Shown here: positions 44,054 to 53,324 of the stretch, piece after piece
Layout: each line of letters starts with the position of its first letter
How positions within the stretch are numbered: position 1 is the first letter of the stretch
Source: an uncultured Lactobacillus sp.
Lineage (GTDB): Bacteria; Bacillota; Bacilli; Lactobacillales; Lactobacillaceae
Direction: 5' to 3'
NCBI GenBank assembly: GCA_948500755.1
Contig: CAOOYH010000008.1
Coordinates: 1-64,000 of the forward strand
DNA: 64,000 bases
Made by a program: the position numbers and the translations under genes
The notes under the pieces: generated by a model
What the model was told of the DNA's origin: nothing
The model's database searches: none
Seen by the model: the letters and a program-made list of their open reading frames with translations, nothing else

Positions 44054-44761
44054 TTAGTTGAACTCCTTTTTAATTGCTTCGTATGCGGCTTCCGGATCAG
44101 TAGCTAAAGTAATTGGCCGACCAACAACAATCGCTGTTGAACCCCATTCTTTTGCTTGAAGTGGAGTAGCTACGCGTGATTGATCATCTTTAGCATTACC
44201 AGCTGGTCTAATTCCAGGAGTTACGTACAAAAAGTCTTCTCCAACTTTTTGACGTAAATTTTTAACTTCGAGTGGAGAACAAATTACACCGTCTGCACCT
44301 GCTTTTTTAGCTGTTGTGGCTAAGCTTAATACTTGATCATTCATCGATAAATTGCAATTTTGCTCATAATGTAGAATTTCGTCTGAAATAGAAGTTAATT
44401 CAGTTACAGCTAGTAATTTGGGAACATTTTTATCAATCGGAGTTCCCGCAATTAACCCATCTTTTGCTGCCTTAATCATTTGACTGCCACCAAGTGCGTG
44501 AACCGTGGTGTAGGTAATACCCAAACGAGCTAATGCCTTTGCACCGTTATAGACTGTATTAGGAATATCGTTCATTTTTAAGTCTAAAAAGATTTGATAA
44601 CCCTGTTCTGATAATTGTTTTACGATTTTAGGGCCTTCGTTAAAGAAGAGTTCCATCCCGATCTTAATAAAAACATTTTCAGGTTTACCTAGTTTCGGTA
44701 ATAGTTCATTTAATTTCTTTTCATTGTCTAAATCTAAGGCAACGATAACAGGTCTACTCAT
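44054..44761 (-). CDS. pyrF: Orotidine 5'-phosphate decarboxylase
   Basis: Last step of UMP synthesis, OMP to UMP. The 235-aa protein has the type I signature FLDLKMNDIPNTVYNG (about 59-74), with the catalytic Asp-Lys-Asp set. VALDLD at the N-terminus, TPGIRPAGNAKDDQSRV and the VVGRPIT phosphate site near the C-terminus complete the active site. It is the first gene of the minus-strand pyrFE transcript. Confidence 0.97.
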   Translation of the reverse strand: MSRPVIVALDLDNEKKLNELLPKLGKPENVFIKIGMELFFNEGPKIVKQLSEQGYQIFLDLKMNDIPNTVYNGAKALARLGITYTTVHALGGSQMIKAAKDGLIAGTPIDKNVPKLLAVTELTSISDEILHYEQNCNLSMNDQVLSLATTAKKAGADGVICSPLEVKNLRQKVGEDFLYVTPGIRPAGNAKDDQSRVATPLQAKEWGSTAIVVGRPITLATDPEAAYEAIKKEFN

Positions 44762-44772
44762 TTTTCCTCCAT

Positions 44773-44818
44773 AAAAAAAGTCTATACCGAGCGCAGAGAG
44801 ACACTAGGTATAGACTTT
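44773..44818 (-). terminator. Regulated terminator of the pyrFE leader
   Basis: A 12-bp stem, AAAGTCTATACC/GGTATAGACTTT, lies directly before the pyrF ribosome site, with a T-run on the minus strand. Confidence 0.85.
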
Positions 44819-44880
44819 CCCAGATAATTTAAGCCAATAATTCTAACTTGCGGTCTCTCTGTACCGTTTAAAGTTTAATC
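44773..44880 (-). promoter_or_regulatory. PyrR-dependent attenuator of pyrFE
   Basis: Read on the minus strand, a small hairpin CGGT/ACCG presents the loop ACAGAGAG (44866-44851). This matches the PyrR-binding loop in outline. A terminator, AAAGTCTATACC/GGTATAGACTTT plus T-run, follows (44818-44773). The terminator loop contains GTCTCTC, which can pair with the GAGAGAC of the binding hairpin to form the antiterminator. This is the expected attenuation logic. Confidence 0.8.
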
Positions 44881-44887
44881 AAAATGA

Positions 44888-44916
44888 AGTTTAGCATCTT
44901 CGAGAAAGAATTACAA
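44888..44916 (-). promoter_or_regulatory. pyrFE promoter
   Basis: On the minus strand there is TTGTAA (44916-44911), 17 bases, and TAAACT (44893-44888). Transcription would begin at the edge of the PyrR leader. Confidence 0.6.
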
Positions 44917-44931
44917 ATAAAATTTTTGACT

Positions 44932-44959
44932 TTGAAAAAAATAAAAAAGCGTGTACAAT
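44932..44959 (+). promoter_or_regulatory. Probable pyrD promoter
   Basis: TTGAAA (44932-44937), a 16-base spacer and TACAAT (44954-44959). No attenuator lies between this and pyrD, unlike the other pyr transcripts in the window. Confidence 0.5.
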
Positions 44960-45011
44960 CAATTCTTGAAAAATAATTGAATGACAGAGAGCATTCATTT
45001 TGGAGGAAAAT

Positions 45012-45935
45012 ATGATTAATACACACGTAAAATTACCAGGATTAGATTTAAAAAATCCAATTATGCCAGCAAGTGGTACCTTTGGTTTTGGGGATGTACC
45101 GGCAGCCAAGAAATTTGATTTAAATGATTTGGGAGCAATGGTAATAAAGACGACTACTCCTCATAGTACAACAGGTAATCCGCAACCCAAAATAGCTGTT
45201 TTGAATACTGGGGTTTTGAATTCAGTTGGATTAACTAATCCCGGTGTGGATGCGGTGATCAAAGATAAATTAACTCCTTTGCGTAATGAATATCCTGACT
45301 TGCCAATTATGGCTAGCGTTGGTGGAGAAGATGAAGCAGGATATCTTGAAGTAGCTAAGAAGCTATCTGATTCTGGACTAGTAAATGCCTTAGAGATTAA
45401 TGTTTCTTGTCCGAATGTGAATCAGGGCGGAATGAGCTTTGGCGTTCATCCTGATGTAGTGGAAGAATTGACTAAAAAAATTAAGTCAGTCGTAAAAATT
45501 CCAATTTATGTAAAATTAACCCCTAATGTCACTGATATTACGCAGATTGCGAAAGCAGCTGAAAATGGTGGCGCAGATGGATTATCCTTAATCAATACTC
45601 TTTTGGGAATGGAGATTGATGTTGAAAGTAGAAAACCTGTTTTGGGGCACAATATTGGTGGTCTTTCTGGTGAAGCAGTAAAGCCAATTGCAATTAGAAT
45701 GGTCTACCAAGTTCGACAAAGTACGACTTTACCAATCATTGGGATGGGCGGTATCAGTTCCGCTAAAGATGTAATTGAATTTATTTTAGCCGGTGCTAAT
45801 GCAGTTGCTGTTGGAACGGCTCATTTTAAGGATAGTCTTGCTTCAAAGCATATTGCTGATGACTTACCAAAGGAATTAGAAAAATTAGGAATTACAGATA
45901 TTAATGAATTGGTGAATAAAGTCAATTTTAATTAA
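45012..45935 (+). CDS. pyrD: Dihydroorotate dehydrogenase, class 1 (1B-like)
   Basis: Oxidises dihydroorotate to orotate with FMN. The 307-aa sequence is very close to B. subtilis PyrD: VKLPGLDLKNPIMPASGTFGF at the start, the catalytic Cys in NVSCPNVNQGG, and the FMN phosphate site MGGISSAKDVIEF/GANAVAVGTA. Class 1B enzymes normally work with the Fe-S/FAD subunit PyrK, which is not seen here. ATG 45012 follows GGAGG; an in-frame extension to 45000 is rejected. Confidence 0.94.
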   Translation: MINTHVKLPGLDLKNPIMPASGTFGFGDVPAAKKFDLNDLGAMVIKTTTPHSTTGNPQPKIAVLNTGVLNSVGLTNPGVDAVIKDKLTPLRNEYPDLPIMASVGGEDEAGYLEVAKKLSDSGLVNALEINVSCPNVNQGGMSFGVHPDVVEELTKKIKSVVKIPIYVKLTPNVTDITQIAKAAENGGADGLSLINTLLGMEIDVESRKPVLGHNIGGLSGEAVKPIAIRMVYQVRQSTTLPIIGMGGISSAKDVIEFILAGANAVAVGTAHFKDSLASKHIADDLPKELEKLGITDINELVNKVNFN

Positions 45936-45940
45936 ATGGC

Positions 45941-45969
45941 TTGACAAAAATCATGAAGTAAAGTAATTT
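45941..45969 (+). promoter_or_regulatory. Promoter of pyrR1
   Basis: TTGACA (45941-45946), 17 bases and TAATTT (45964-45969), just after pyrD and before the PyrR leader. Confidence 0.6.
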
Positions 45970-45989
45970 TAAAACAATAAATGTCCTTT

Positions 45990-46079
45990 AAAATTAGTCC
46001 CGTGAGGCTAGCAAGGCAGGCTTAAATAAGTATGACTTAACTATAAGCTCCTAGTCTCAAGAACTAGGAGCTTTTTTTA
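45990..46079 (+). promoter_or_regulatory. PyrR-dependent attenuator of pyrR1
   Basis: AGTCCCGTGAGGCT (45996-46009) matches the PyrR RNA-binding consensus ARUCCNGNGAGGYU exactly. The terminator AAGCTCCTAGT/ACTAGGAGCTT plus T-run (46045-46079) follows. PyrR with UMP should favour termination and reduce pyrR1 and downstream expression. Confidence 0.92.
46045..46079 (+). terminator. Regulated terminator of the pyrR1 leader
   Basis: A perfect 11-bp stem with a long T-run. It follows the PyrR site. Confidence 0.9.
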
Positions 46080-46102
46080 TGGGCAAAATCAGGAGGAAAA
46101 AT

Positions 46103-46645
46103 ATGGCAAAGGAAATTTGGGATGCACTAGCAATGAAGCGTGCATTAACTCGAATTACTTATGAAATTATTGAACAAAATAAGGGTACTGATAATTTAGT
46201 GTTAATCGGAATTAAGACCCGAGGAGTTTATTTAGCTAAGAGAATTCATGACCGAATTCAAAAATTAGAAAATGTTGATGTACCAATCGATGAGTTAGAT
46301 ATTACTCTTTATCGTGATGATCGTCACGACGCTTCGCTGAAACAAGATCCAGTAGTCAATTCTAACCAAATTGATGTTGATATTACCGATAAGAAAGTAA
46401 TTTTAATTGACGATGTAATTTATACTGGTCGGACAATTAGAGCAGCGATGGATGCTTTGATGGATGATGGACGTCCTAGTTCAATTAAAGTTGCAGTTTT
46501 GGTAGATCGTGGTCACCGCGAATTACCAATTAGAGCTGACTTTGTCGGTAAGAACATCCCAACTGCAGCTAATGAACAAGTTGCTGTTAACATGGTAGAA
46601 AAAGATGGTAAGGATTCGGTTGAACTGAAATCTCTATCAAGATAA
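46103..46645 (+). CDS. pyrR1: PyrR (first copy): pyr mRNA-binding attenuation protein / UPRTase
   Basis: A 180-aa bifunctional PyrR. The PRPP loop VILIDDVIYTGRTIRAAMDA and the DRGHRELPIRADFVGKNIPT block are intact. Near the N-terminus RALTRITYEII keeps the Thr and Arg implicated in RNA contact in B. subtilis PyrR, though the usual His is Tyr. ATG 46103 follows AGGAGG; an in-frame extension to 46079 is rejected. It is preceded by its own PyrR attenuator, so it is autoregulated. Confidence 0.95.
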   Translation: MAKEIWDALAMKRALTRITYEIIEQNKGTDNLVLIGIKTRGVYLAKRIHDRIQKLENVDVPIDELDITLYRDDRHDASLKQDPVVNSNQIDVDITDKKVILIDDVIYTGRTIRAAMDALMDDGRPSSIKVAVLVDRGHRELPIRADFVGKNIPTAANEQVAVNMVEKDGKDSVELKSLSR

Positions 46646-46674
46646 TTAAGAAATATTAATTTAATAGTCAACCA

Positions 46675-46775
46675 TTTAATTGACTCCAGAGAGGGCCAGA
46701 AGGGTTGCTATATTTTTCGTATACAAAAATATGAAAAATAGGCCTGGAGCAATTAAATGCTTCAGGCCTTTTTGC
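46675..46775 (+). promoter_or_regulatory. PyrR-dependent attenuator of pyrB
   Basis: ACTCCAGAGAGGGC (46683-46696) is close to the PyrR consensus (first position and the penultimate Y/G differ slightly). The terminator AGGCCTG..AGCA against TGCT..CAGGCCT, with a T-run, follows at 46740-46776. The central ATATTTTTCGTATACAAAAATAT segment forms the antiterminator/anti-antiterminator region. It separates pyrR1 from pyrB. Confidence 0.9.
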
Positions 46776-46776
46776 T
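46740..46776 (+). terminator. Regulated terminator of the pyrB leader
   Basis: A GC-rich stem, AGGCCTGGAGCA/TGCTTCAGGCCT, plus T-run, directly before pyrB. Confidence 0.9.
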
Positions 46777-46792
46777 TTAGAAAGAATAAAAA

Positions 46793-47749
46793 ATGGAAAA
46801 TTTAAATCTTGTTAGTTTACCACATTTTGTTAGTGTAGAAAATCTGAGTGTTAAAGAAGTTGAAGCTTTAATTAATCGAGCAGAATATTTTAAAAATGGC
46901 GGAGCTACGCCGAATCTAACAGAGCCCATCTATATTACTAATATGTTCTTTGAGGATTCAAGTAGAACGCATACTAGTTTTGAAATGGCTGAAAGAAAAT
47001 TAGGTTTAACTGTAATTCCATTTGATCCGGCTCATTCTTCAGTTAATAAGGGAGAAACATTATATGATACATCCCTGATTATGGAAGCTGTGGGAGTGAA
47101 TATTGAAGTGATTCGTCATTCACAAAATGAATACTATCAAAATTTAATTCATCCGCAATCTCATCAACATTTAGATATTGGAATAATTAATGCCGGAGAT
47201 GGTAGTGGTCAACATCCAAGTCAATGTTTGTTAGACATGATGACAATTCATGAACATTTTAAGCAATTTAAAGGTCTAAAAGTAGCTATTGTTGGCGATA
47301 TTACTAATTCACGAGTTGCTAAAAGTAATATGGAATTACTCCACCGGTTAGGAGCTGAAGTTTACTTTTCAGGACCTGAATATTGGTACTCGAAGGAATT
47401 TGATAAGTATGGAAAATATGAAGAACTAGATAAGCTGATTCCCGAGATGGATGTGATGATGCTCTTAAGAGTTCAACATGAAAGACACAGTGATGATCCT
47501 AATGAAAAGAATTTTGATGCAAAAGCATATCATGAAAAATATGGAATTAATAAGAGGCGCTATCAAGCATTAAAACCAAATGCAATTATTATGCACCCAG
47601 GTCCAATTAACCACGATGTTGAATTAAGTGCAGATTTAGTGGAAAGCGACAAGTGTATGTTTACTCGTCAAATGCAAAATGGTGTGTTTATGAGAATGGC
47701 AATGATTGAAGCAGTCTTACGAGGAAGAAAATTAGGAGGACTCAAGTAA
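46793..47749 (+). CDS. pyrB: Aspartate carbamoyltransferase catalytic subunit
   Basis: Condenses carbamoyl phosphate with aspartate. The 318-aa protein has the carbamoyl-phosphate loop EDSSRTHTSFEMAERKLG (about 56-73), the HPSQCLLDMMTI block near residue 141, the LLRVQHER segment, and MHPGPINHDVEL near the C-terminus. No regulatory PyrI chain is present, as usual in Firmicutes. The ribosome site is weak (AGAAAG); leader read-through is the control point. Its stop overlaps pyrC by one base. Confidence 0.96.
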   Translation: MENLNLVSLPHFVSVENLSVKEVEALINRAEYFKNGGATPNLTEPIYITNMFFEDSSRTHTSFEMAERKLGLTVIPFDPAHSSVNKGETLYDTSLIMEAVGVNIEVIRHSQNEYYQNLIHPQSHQHLDIGIINAGDGSGQHPSQCLLDMMTIHEHFKQFKGLKVAIVGDITNSRVAKSNMELLHRLGAEVYFSGPEYWYSKEFDKYGKYEELDKLIPEMDVMMLLRVQHERHSDDPNEKNFDAKAYHEKYGINKRRYQALKPNAIIMHPGPINHDVELSADLVESDKCMFTRQMQNGVFMRMAMIEAVLRGRKLGGLK

Positions 47750-49026
47750 TGACTACTGTAATTAAAAATGGAACTGTGTATCAAAACGGCCACCTAATCA
47801 AAGCTGATGTTTTAATCGATGGTCAAAAAATTAAGGCTATTGGAACTGACCTAGAAGGGGAAGAAACAATTGATGCTAGCGGGATGATAGTTAGCCCTGG
47901 TTTAGTGGATGTTCATGTTCATTATCGTGATCCCGGTCAAACTTATAAAGAAGACATCAAAACTGGTAGCCAAGCGGCAGCACGTGGAGGTTTTACAACA
48001 GTTGGTGCCATGCCTAATGTCACTCCTGTTCCTAATACAGCTGAATTAATGAAGAAGATGGTTAGAGAAAATCAAAAAAAGGGATTAGTCCATATTCTCC
48101 AGTATGGCCCCGTCACTAATGATGAAACAACTGATATTATTCCTGACTATGCCGAACTTAAGAAAGCAGGTGCATTTGCATTAAGTAATGACGGACATGG
48201 GGTTCAAAGTGCACAGACAATGTATCTAGCCATGCAAAAGGCTAAAGAAAACAACTTAATTATTGCAGCCCATGCCCAAGATGATTCGCTTTTTAATAAA
48301 GGAATTGTTAATGAAGGAATAGCAGCTGAAAAATTAGACTTACCACCAGTTACAGAACTTGCTGAGACTACGCAAATTGCTCGTGATCTCCTTTTAGCAC
48401 AAAAAACAGGAGTCCATTACCATATTTGTCATGTTTCTACAAAAACCGGTGTAGAATTAGTTCGTTTAGCAAAAGCACGAGGAATTAAGGTAACGTGTGA
48501 GGTTGCACCACACCATATTTTATTGACAGATAGCGATATTCCAGAAGACGATCCTTACTTTAAAATGAATCCACCACTAAGAAGTAAAGAAGATCAAGCA
48601 GCTCTTTTAGTTGGGATGCTAGATGGAACAATTGATTTAATTGCTACTGATCATGCTCCCCATGCTAAAGCGGAAAAACAAGGTAGTATGCGAGAAGCCG
48701 CTTTTGGAATTACAGGAAGTGAGACAGCATTTAGTACTCTTTATACTAAATTTGTAAAGGAAGAGAAAGTTTTCACGCTTGAACAATTACTATCTCTTCT
48801 TACTGATAAGCCGGCTACAGTATTTGGGATAAAAAGCGCAGGTCTTCTTGCACCTGGTGAGAATGCAGATATTGCGATTTTTGATATTGAGCATCAAAAA
48901 GAAATTAAAGAAGAAGATTTTAAGTCTAAAGGAGTAAATACACCATTTACTGGTCAGAAAGTATATGGCGAGACAGTGATGACATTTGTTGATGGTAAAG
49001 TTGTATATCAAAGGGGAACAAAATGA
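47749..49026 (+). CDS. pyrC: Dihydroorotase
   Basis: Zinc amidohydrolase making dihydroorotate from carbamoyl aspartate. The 425-aa class I type has VDVHVHYRDPGQTYKED (zinc ligands in DVHVH, about 56-60), NDGHGVQ and ATDHAPHAKAEK. The one-base overlap with pyrB and four-base overlap with carA indicate a coupled operon. Confidence 0.97.
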   Translation: MTTVIKNGTVYQNGHLIKADVLIDGQKIKAIGTDLEGEETIDASGMIVSPGLVDVHVHYRDPGQTYKEDIKTGSQAAARGGFTTVGAMPNVTPVPNTAELMKKMVRENQKKGLVHILQYGPVTNDETTDIIPDYAELKKAGAFALSNDGHGVQSAQTMYLAMQKAKENNLIIAAHAQDDSLFNKGIVNEGIAAEKLDLPPVTELAETTQIARDLLLAQKTGVHYHICHVSTKTGVELVRLAKARGIKVTCEVAPHHILLTDSDIPEDDPYFKMNPPLRSKEDQAALLVGMLDGTIDLIATDHAPHAKAEKQGSMREAAFGITGSETAFSTLYTKFVKEEKVFTLEQLLSLLTDKPATVFGIKSAGLLAPGENADIAIFDIEHQKEIKEEDFKSKGVNTPFTGQKVYGETVMTFVDGKVVYQRGTK

Positions 49027-50111
49027 AACGCTATTTAATTTTAGAAGATGGTAGCATTTATCAAGGCGAAGGCTTTGGAGCTGATTGTGAAAGTAGCGGT
49101 GAGGTTGTTTTTACAACAGGAATGACGGGCTATCAAGAAGCAATTACCGACCAAAGTTATGCTGATCAGATTTTGGTTTTTACTAATCCGTTAATTGGAA
49201 ACTATGGAATTACTTTGGCAGATTATGAATCACTTGAGCCTCAAATTAAGGGTGTAATTTGCCACCAAGTAGCGCGACGCCCAGACAATTGGCGCATGCA
49301 AACAACCTTGCCAAAATTTTTAAAACAATTGAGCATCCCTGGCCTGCAGGGAATCGATACTCGTGAATTGGTTAAGAAATTAAGAATTCACGGTACCCTA
49401 AAAGGAAAAATTACTGATTCAAAAGAAAATGCAGCAAGTATTGCTCAAGAATTAAAGCAAAGAAACATTACCCAAGGTGTAATCAGCCGTGTTTCAACGA
49501 AGAACTCTTATCCAGTACCTGGCTCGAAAAGAAATATAGTTGTTGTTGACTTTGGTATTAAGCATAGTATTTTACGAGAATTAGCGGAGAGAGACTGTAA
49601 CTGTATTGTCTTACCTTACACTGCAACAGCCGAAGAAATTTTAAATCTTAATCCAGACGGAGTGCTTTTATCAAATGGGCCTGGAAATCCAGAAGAAATG
49701 CTTACGGCTGCAAAAATGGTACAAGAAGTTGAAAAACATGTTCCACTATTTGGAATTTGTATGGGTCATCAAGTCTTTGCTCTAGCAAATGGGGCTAGTA
49801 CTTACAAAATGAAGTTTGGACATCGCGGCTTTAATCATCCGGTCAGAGAAATTGCCACTGGCAATATTGGTTTTACTTCGCAAAATCACGGTTATGCGGT
49901 AGATCCGAAATCTATTAATAAAGAAAATTTAATGATTACTCATGTTGAAGTAAATGATGGCACAGTTGAAGGATTACGTCATAAAAAATATCCTGCCTTT
50001 TCAGTCCAATTTCATCCTGATGCAACTCCAGGCCCTCATGATGAAGACTCATTATTTGATGATTTTATGTCAATGATTGACCAAAGAAAGGAAGAAGAGC
50101 GTCATGCCTAA
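49023..50111 (+). CDS. carA: Carbamoyl phosphate synthase small (glutaminase) subunit
   Basis: Supplies ammonia from glutamine to CarB. The 362-aa protein has an N-terminal CPSase_sm domain (about 1-150) and a class I amidotransferase domain. The nucleophile Cys is in GICMGHQVFALA and the His in FSVQFHPDA near residue 330. Placement inside the pyr operon implies the pyrimidine-dedicated isozyme (pyrAA). It overlaps carB by eight bases. Confidence 0.97.
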   Translation: MKRYLILEDGSIYQGEGFGADCESSGEVVFTTGMTGYQEAITDQSYADQILVFTNPLIGNYGITLADYESLEPQIKGVICHQVARRPDNWRMQTTLPKFLKQLSIPGLQGIDTRELVKKLRIHGTLKGKITDSKENAASIAQELKQRNITQGVISRVSTKNSYPVPGSKRNIVVVDFGIKHSILRELAERDCNCIVLPYTATAEEILNLNPDGVLLSNGPGNPEEMLTAAKMVQEVEKHVPLFGICMGHQVFALANGASTYKMKFGHRGFNHPVREIATGNIGFTSQNHGYAVDPKSINKENLMITHVEVNDGTVEGLRHKKYPAFSVQFHPDATPGPHDEDSLFDDFMSMIDQRKEEERHA

Positions 50112-53100
50112 GAGAACAGATATTCATAAGATTATGGTAATTGGTTCTGGTCCAATTATTATTGGCCAAGCTGCAGAATTTGATTATTCAGGAACTCAGG
50201 CTTGCTTAGCTCTTCGTGAAGAGGGCTATGAGGTAGTATTAGTTAATTCAAACCCAGCTACAATTATGACTGACACTACCATTGCAGACAAAGTTTATAT
50301 TGAACCCCTAACTGTGGAATCAATCTCAAGAATCATTAGACAAGAGTATCCTGATGCAATTTTACCAACGCTTGGTGGGCAAGTTGGATTAAATATGGCT
50401 CTTTCATTAGCTAAAACAGGAATTTTAGATGAGTTAAATATTGAATTATTAGGAACAAGACTTTCTTCGATTGAACAAGCAGAAGATAGAGAGAAATTTA
50501 AAGAATTATGTAAAGAATTGGGTGAGCCCGTTCCACCATCAACAACTGTTAATACTGTTGAAGAAGCTTTAGAGTTTGGCGATAGAATTGGCTATCCAAT
50601 CATCGTCCGTCCAGCCTTTACGATGGGCGGAACTGGTGGTGGTATTTGTAATAATCATGAAGAGTTAGCAAAAATTGCCAAGAACGGATTAGAACTGTCA
50701 CCTGTTACTGAATGTTTAATTGAGAAATCGATTGCGGGCTATAAAGAAATTGAATTTGAAGTAATGCGTGATCATGATGATAATGCAATGATTGTATGTT
50801 GCATGGAGAATTTTGATCCAGTTGGAATTCACACTGGGGATTCGATTGTTTTTTCACCTAGTCAGACCTTGAGTGATAAAGAATACCAAATGCTTCGTGA
50901 TTGCTCTTTACGTTTAATTAGGGCTCTTAAAATTGAGGGAGGTTGTAATGTTCAGCTAGCCTTAGATCCTAATAGCTTTGACTATGATGTCATTGAAGTG
51001 AATCCTCGAGTTTCAAGATCAAGTGCATTGGCTTCAAAAGCAACCGGTTATCCTATTGCAAAAATGGCCGCAAAAATTGCAATTGGTATGACATTAGATG
51101 AAATTAAAAATCCAGTAACTGGAACAACTTATGCTGAATTTGAACCAGCTTTAGATTATGTCGTCTGCAAAATTCCTCGCTGGCCATTTGATAAGTTTTC
51201 TAAGGCCGACCGTACTTTAAGTACCCAAATGAAGGCTACAGGTGAAGTAATGGCAATTGGCCGAACAGCTGAAGAGGCAATGCAAAAAGCAGTAAGATCC
51301 CTTGAAATTGACGAAAAAGATCTCTATTCTGAAACAGCTCATCATGCAAGTGATGAAGAGATAGAACAAAAACTAGTTAAAGCGCAAGATGATCGACTCT
51401 TTTATTTAGCAGAAGCCTTTCGCAGAGGTTATAGTCTTGAAGATGTTCATGAATTAACCAAAATTAACTTTTATTTTTTAGATATTGTTAGTCACATGGT
51501 AGAGATGGAACAAAATATCCAAGAAAATAAGGATAATCTTGAAACTTTACGTTTAGCTAAGAAATATGGTTTTAGTGATGCAATCATTGCTACTTTATGG
51601 AATGAAAGTATTGATCAGGTTAGAGACTTGCGGAAAAATAATGGGATCATTCCGGTCTATAAGATGGTTGATACTTGTGCAGCAGAGTTTGAATCAAAGA
51701 CACCGTACTTTTATTCAACTTATGATGGTGAAAATGAATCACATAAGTCTGGTAAAAAATCAGTAATTGTTATTGGTTCTGGTCCAATTAGAATTGGACA
51801 GGGTGTCGAGTTTGATTATGCAACTGTTCACTGTGTAAAAGCACTTCAAAAGATGGGCTATGAAGCAATCGTTATTAATTCAAACCCAGAAACTGTTTCA
51901 ACGGACTTTTCAATTTCTGATAAATTATATTTTGAACCATTAACCTTAGAAGATGTATTGAATGTTTGTGATTTGGAAAAGCCCGAAGGTGTAATTGTTC
52001 AGTTTGGAGGACAAACTTCAATTAATTTAGCTGCTGGGTTGAAAGATCATGGAATTAAAATCTTGGGAACTAGTGTTAAAGATCTTAACCGTGCAGAAGA
52101 TCGTGAACTATTTGATCAAATAATTAAGAAACTTAAATTAAATCAACCAAAGGGCTTAACTGCAACAACACATGAAGGAGTTATTAAAGCGGCTGAAGAG
52201 TTAGGATATCCGGTCTTGGTTCGTCCAAGTTATGTGCTGGGCGGAAAGGCAATGGAAATTGTTTACAACAAGGGTGAGCTTGAAGAATACTTACATGATC
52301 ACGTAGATATTGCAGCTGATCATCCAATTTTAGTAGATGACTATTTAGATGGTCGTGAGTGTGATGTCGATGCAATTTGTGATGGACAGGATGTTTTACT
52401 ACCCGGAATTATGGAACACATTGAACATGCTGGTGTTCACTCTGGAGATTCAATGGCCGTTTACCCACCGCAGAACTTTACGGATGAAGTTAAAGATAAG
52501 ATTATGGATGTTACGCGTAAGCTTGCTCTAACCCTAAATTGTGTGGGAATTATGAACATTCAATTTATTGTGAGAAACGGTGAAGTTTATGTAATTGAAG
52601 TAAATCCTCGTGCAAGTAGAACAGTTCCATTTTTAAGTAAGATAACTGGAATTGAAATGGCACAAGTTGCGACTCAGGTAATTATGGGCGAAAGCCTAGC
52701 TCAGCAGGGCTATAGTGATGGTCTTGCACCTGAACCAGAAAGGATTAGTGTTAAGGCTCCAGTCTTTAGTTTTAGCAAGTTAGCTGACGTAGACTCATAT
52801 CTTGGGCCAGAAATGAAATCAACAGGTGAAGTAATGGGAAGCGACCATACTTTTGCCAAGGCTCTGTATAAGGCTTTTGCCGGAGCTAAGATGCAACTAC
52901 CTGAAAATGGAAATGTTTTGTTAACAATTGAAGACAAGGATAAAGAAAAGATTCTCCCAATTGCAAAGAGATTTGCGAAAATTGGTTATCGGATTTTTGC
53001 TACTAAGGGTACAGCGGACTTTTTAAAGAATAATGGGTTACATGTTGATCTTGTAACTAAAGTTCATGAAAACGAAAACGCAGATGACAATATCTTAAAT

Positions 53101-53292
53101 GAATTAAGAGAGGGAAGAATTGACTTAGTGATTAATACCATGGGGCATGATATTGAAAAAAATTCTGACGGCTTTATTATTAGACAAATGGCTATTCAAC
53201 AGAATGTCCCATTACTAACAGCTCTTGATACGGCTGACGCACTTTTAACATCTCTTGAAAATAGATCATTTGCAACAGACGCTTTAAAATAG
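50104..53292 (+). CDS. carB: Carbamoyl phosphate synthase large subunit
   Basis: The 1062-aa synthetase uses ammonia, bicarbonate and two ATP to make carbamoyl phosphate. It has two homologous ATP-grasp halves (VIGSGPIIIGQAAEFDYSG near 12 and VIGSGPIRIGQGVEFDYA near 552), the REYEFE-like IEFEVMRD segment and a C-terminal MGS-like regulatory domain. ATG 50104 follows AAAGGAAG; a nine-residue in-frame extension inside carA is rejected. It is slightly shorter than B. subtilis PyrAB. Confidence 0.97.
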   Translation: MPKRTDIHKIMVIGSGPIIIGQAAEFDYSGTQACLALREEGYEVVLVNSNPATIMTDTTIADKVYIEPLTVESISRIIRQEYPDAILPTLGGQVGLNMALSLAKTGILDELNIELLGTRLSSIEQAEDREKFKELCKELGEPVPPSTTVNTVEEALEFGDRIGYPIIVRPAFTMGGTGGGICNNHEELAKIAKNGLELSPVTECLIEKSIAGYKEIEFEVMRDHDDNAMIVCCMENFDPVGIHTGDSIVFSPSQTLSDKEYQMLRDCSLRLIRALKIEGGCNVQLALDPNSFDYDVIEVNPRVSRSSALASKATGYPIAKMAAKIAIGMTLDEIKNPVTGTTYAEFEPALDYVVCKIPRWPFDKFSKADRTLSTQMKATGEVMAIGRTAEEAMQKAVRSLEIDEKDLYSETAHHASDEEIEQKLVKAQDDRLFYLAEAFRRGYSLEDVHELTKINFYFLDIVSHMVEMEQNIQENKDNLETLRLAKKYGFSDAIIATLWNESIDQVRDLRKNNGIIPVYKMVDTCAAEFESKTPYFYSTYDGENESHKSGKKSVIVIGSGPIRIGQGVEFDYATVHCVKALQKMGYEAIVINSNPETVSTDFSISDKLYFEPLTLEDVLNVCDLEKPEGVIVQFGGQTSINLAAGLKDHGIKILGTSVKDLNRAEDRELFDQIIKKLKLNQPKGLTATTHEGVIKAAEELGYPVLVRPSYVLGGKAMEIVYNKGELEEYLHDHVDIAADHPILVDDYLDGRECDVDAICDGQDVLLPGIMEHIEHAGVHSGDSMAVYPPQNFTDEVKDKIMDVTRKLALTLNCVGIMNIQFIVRNGEVYVIEVNPRASRTVPFLSKITGIEMAQVATQVIMGESLAQQGYSDGLAPEPERISVKAPVFSFSKLADVDSYLGPEMKSTGEVMGSDHTFAKALYKAFAGAKMQLPENGNVLLTIEDKDKEKILPIAKRFAKIGYRIFATKGTADFLKNNGLHVDLVTKVHENENADDNILNELREGRIDLVINTMGHDIEKNSDGFIIRQMAIQQNVPLLTALDTADALLTSLENRSFATDALK

Positions 53293-53324
53293 TAGAAATA
53301 ATCCCTGATTGAGGAAAAGAGACA

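Noticed and set aside
52184..52937. Several short frames inside carB on both strands
   Set aside because: Out-of-frame shadows of a clearly intact 1062-aa gene.
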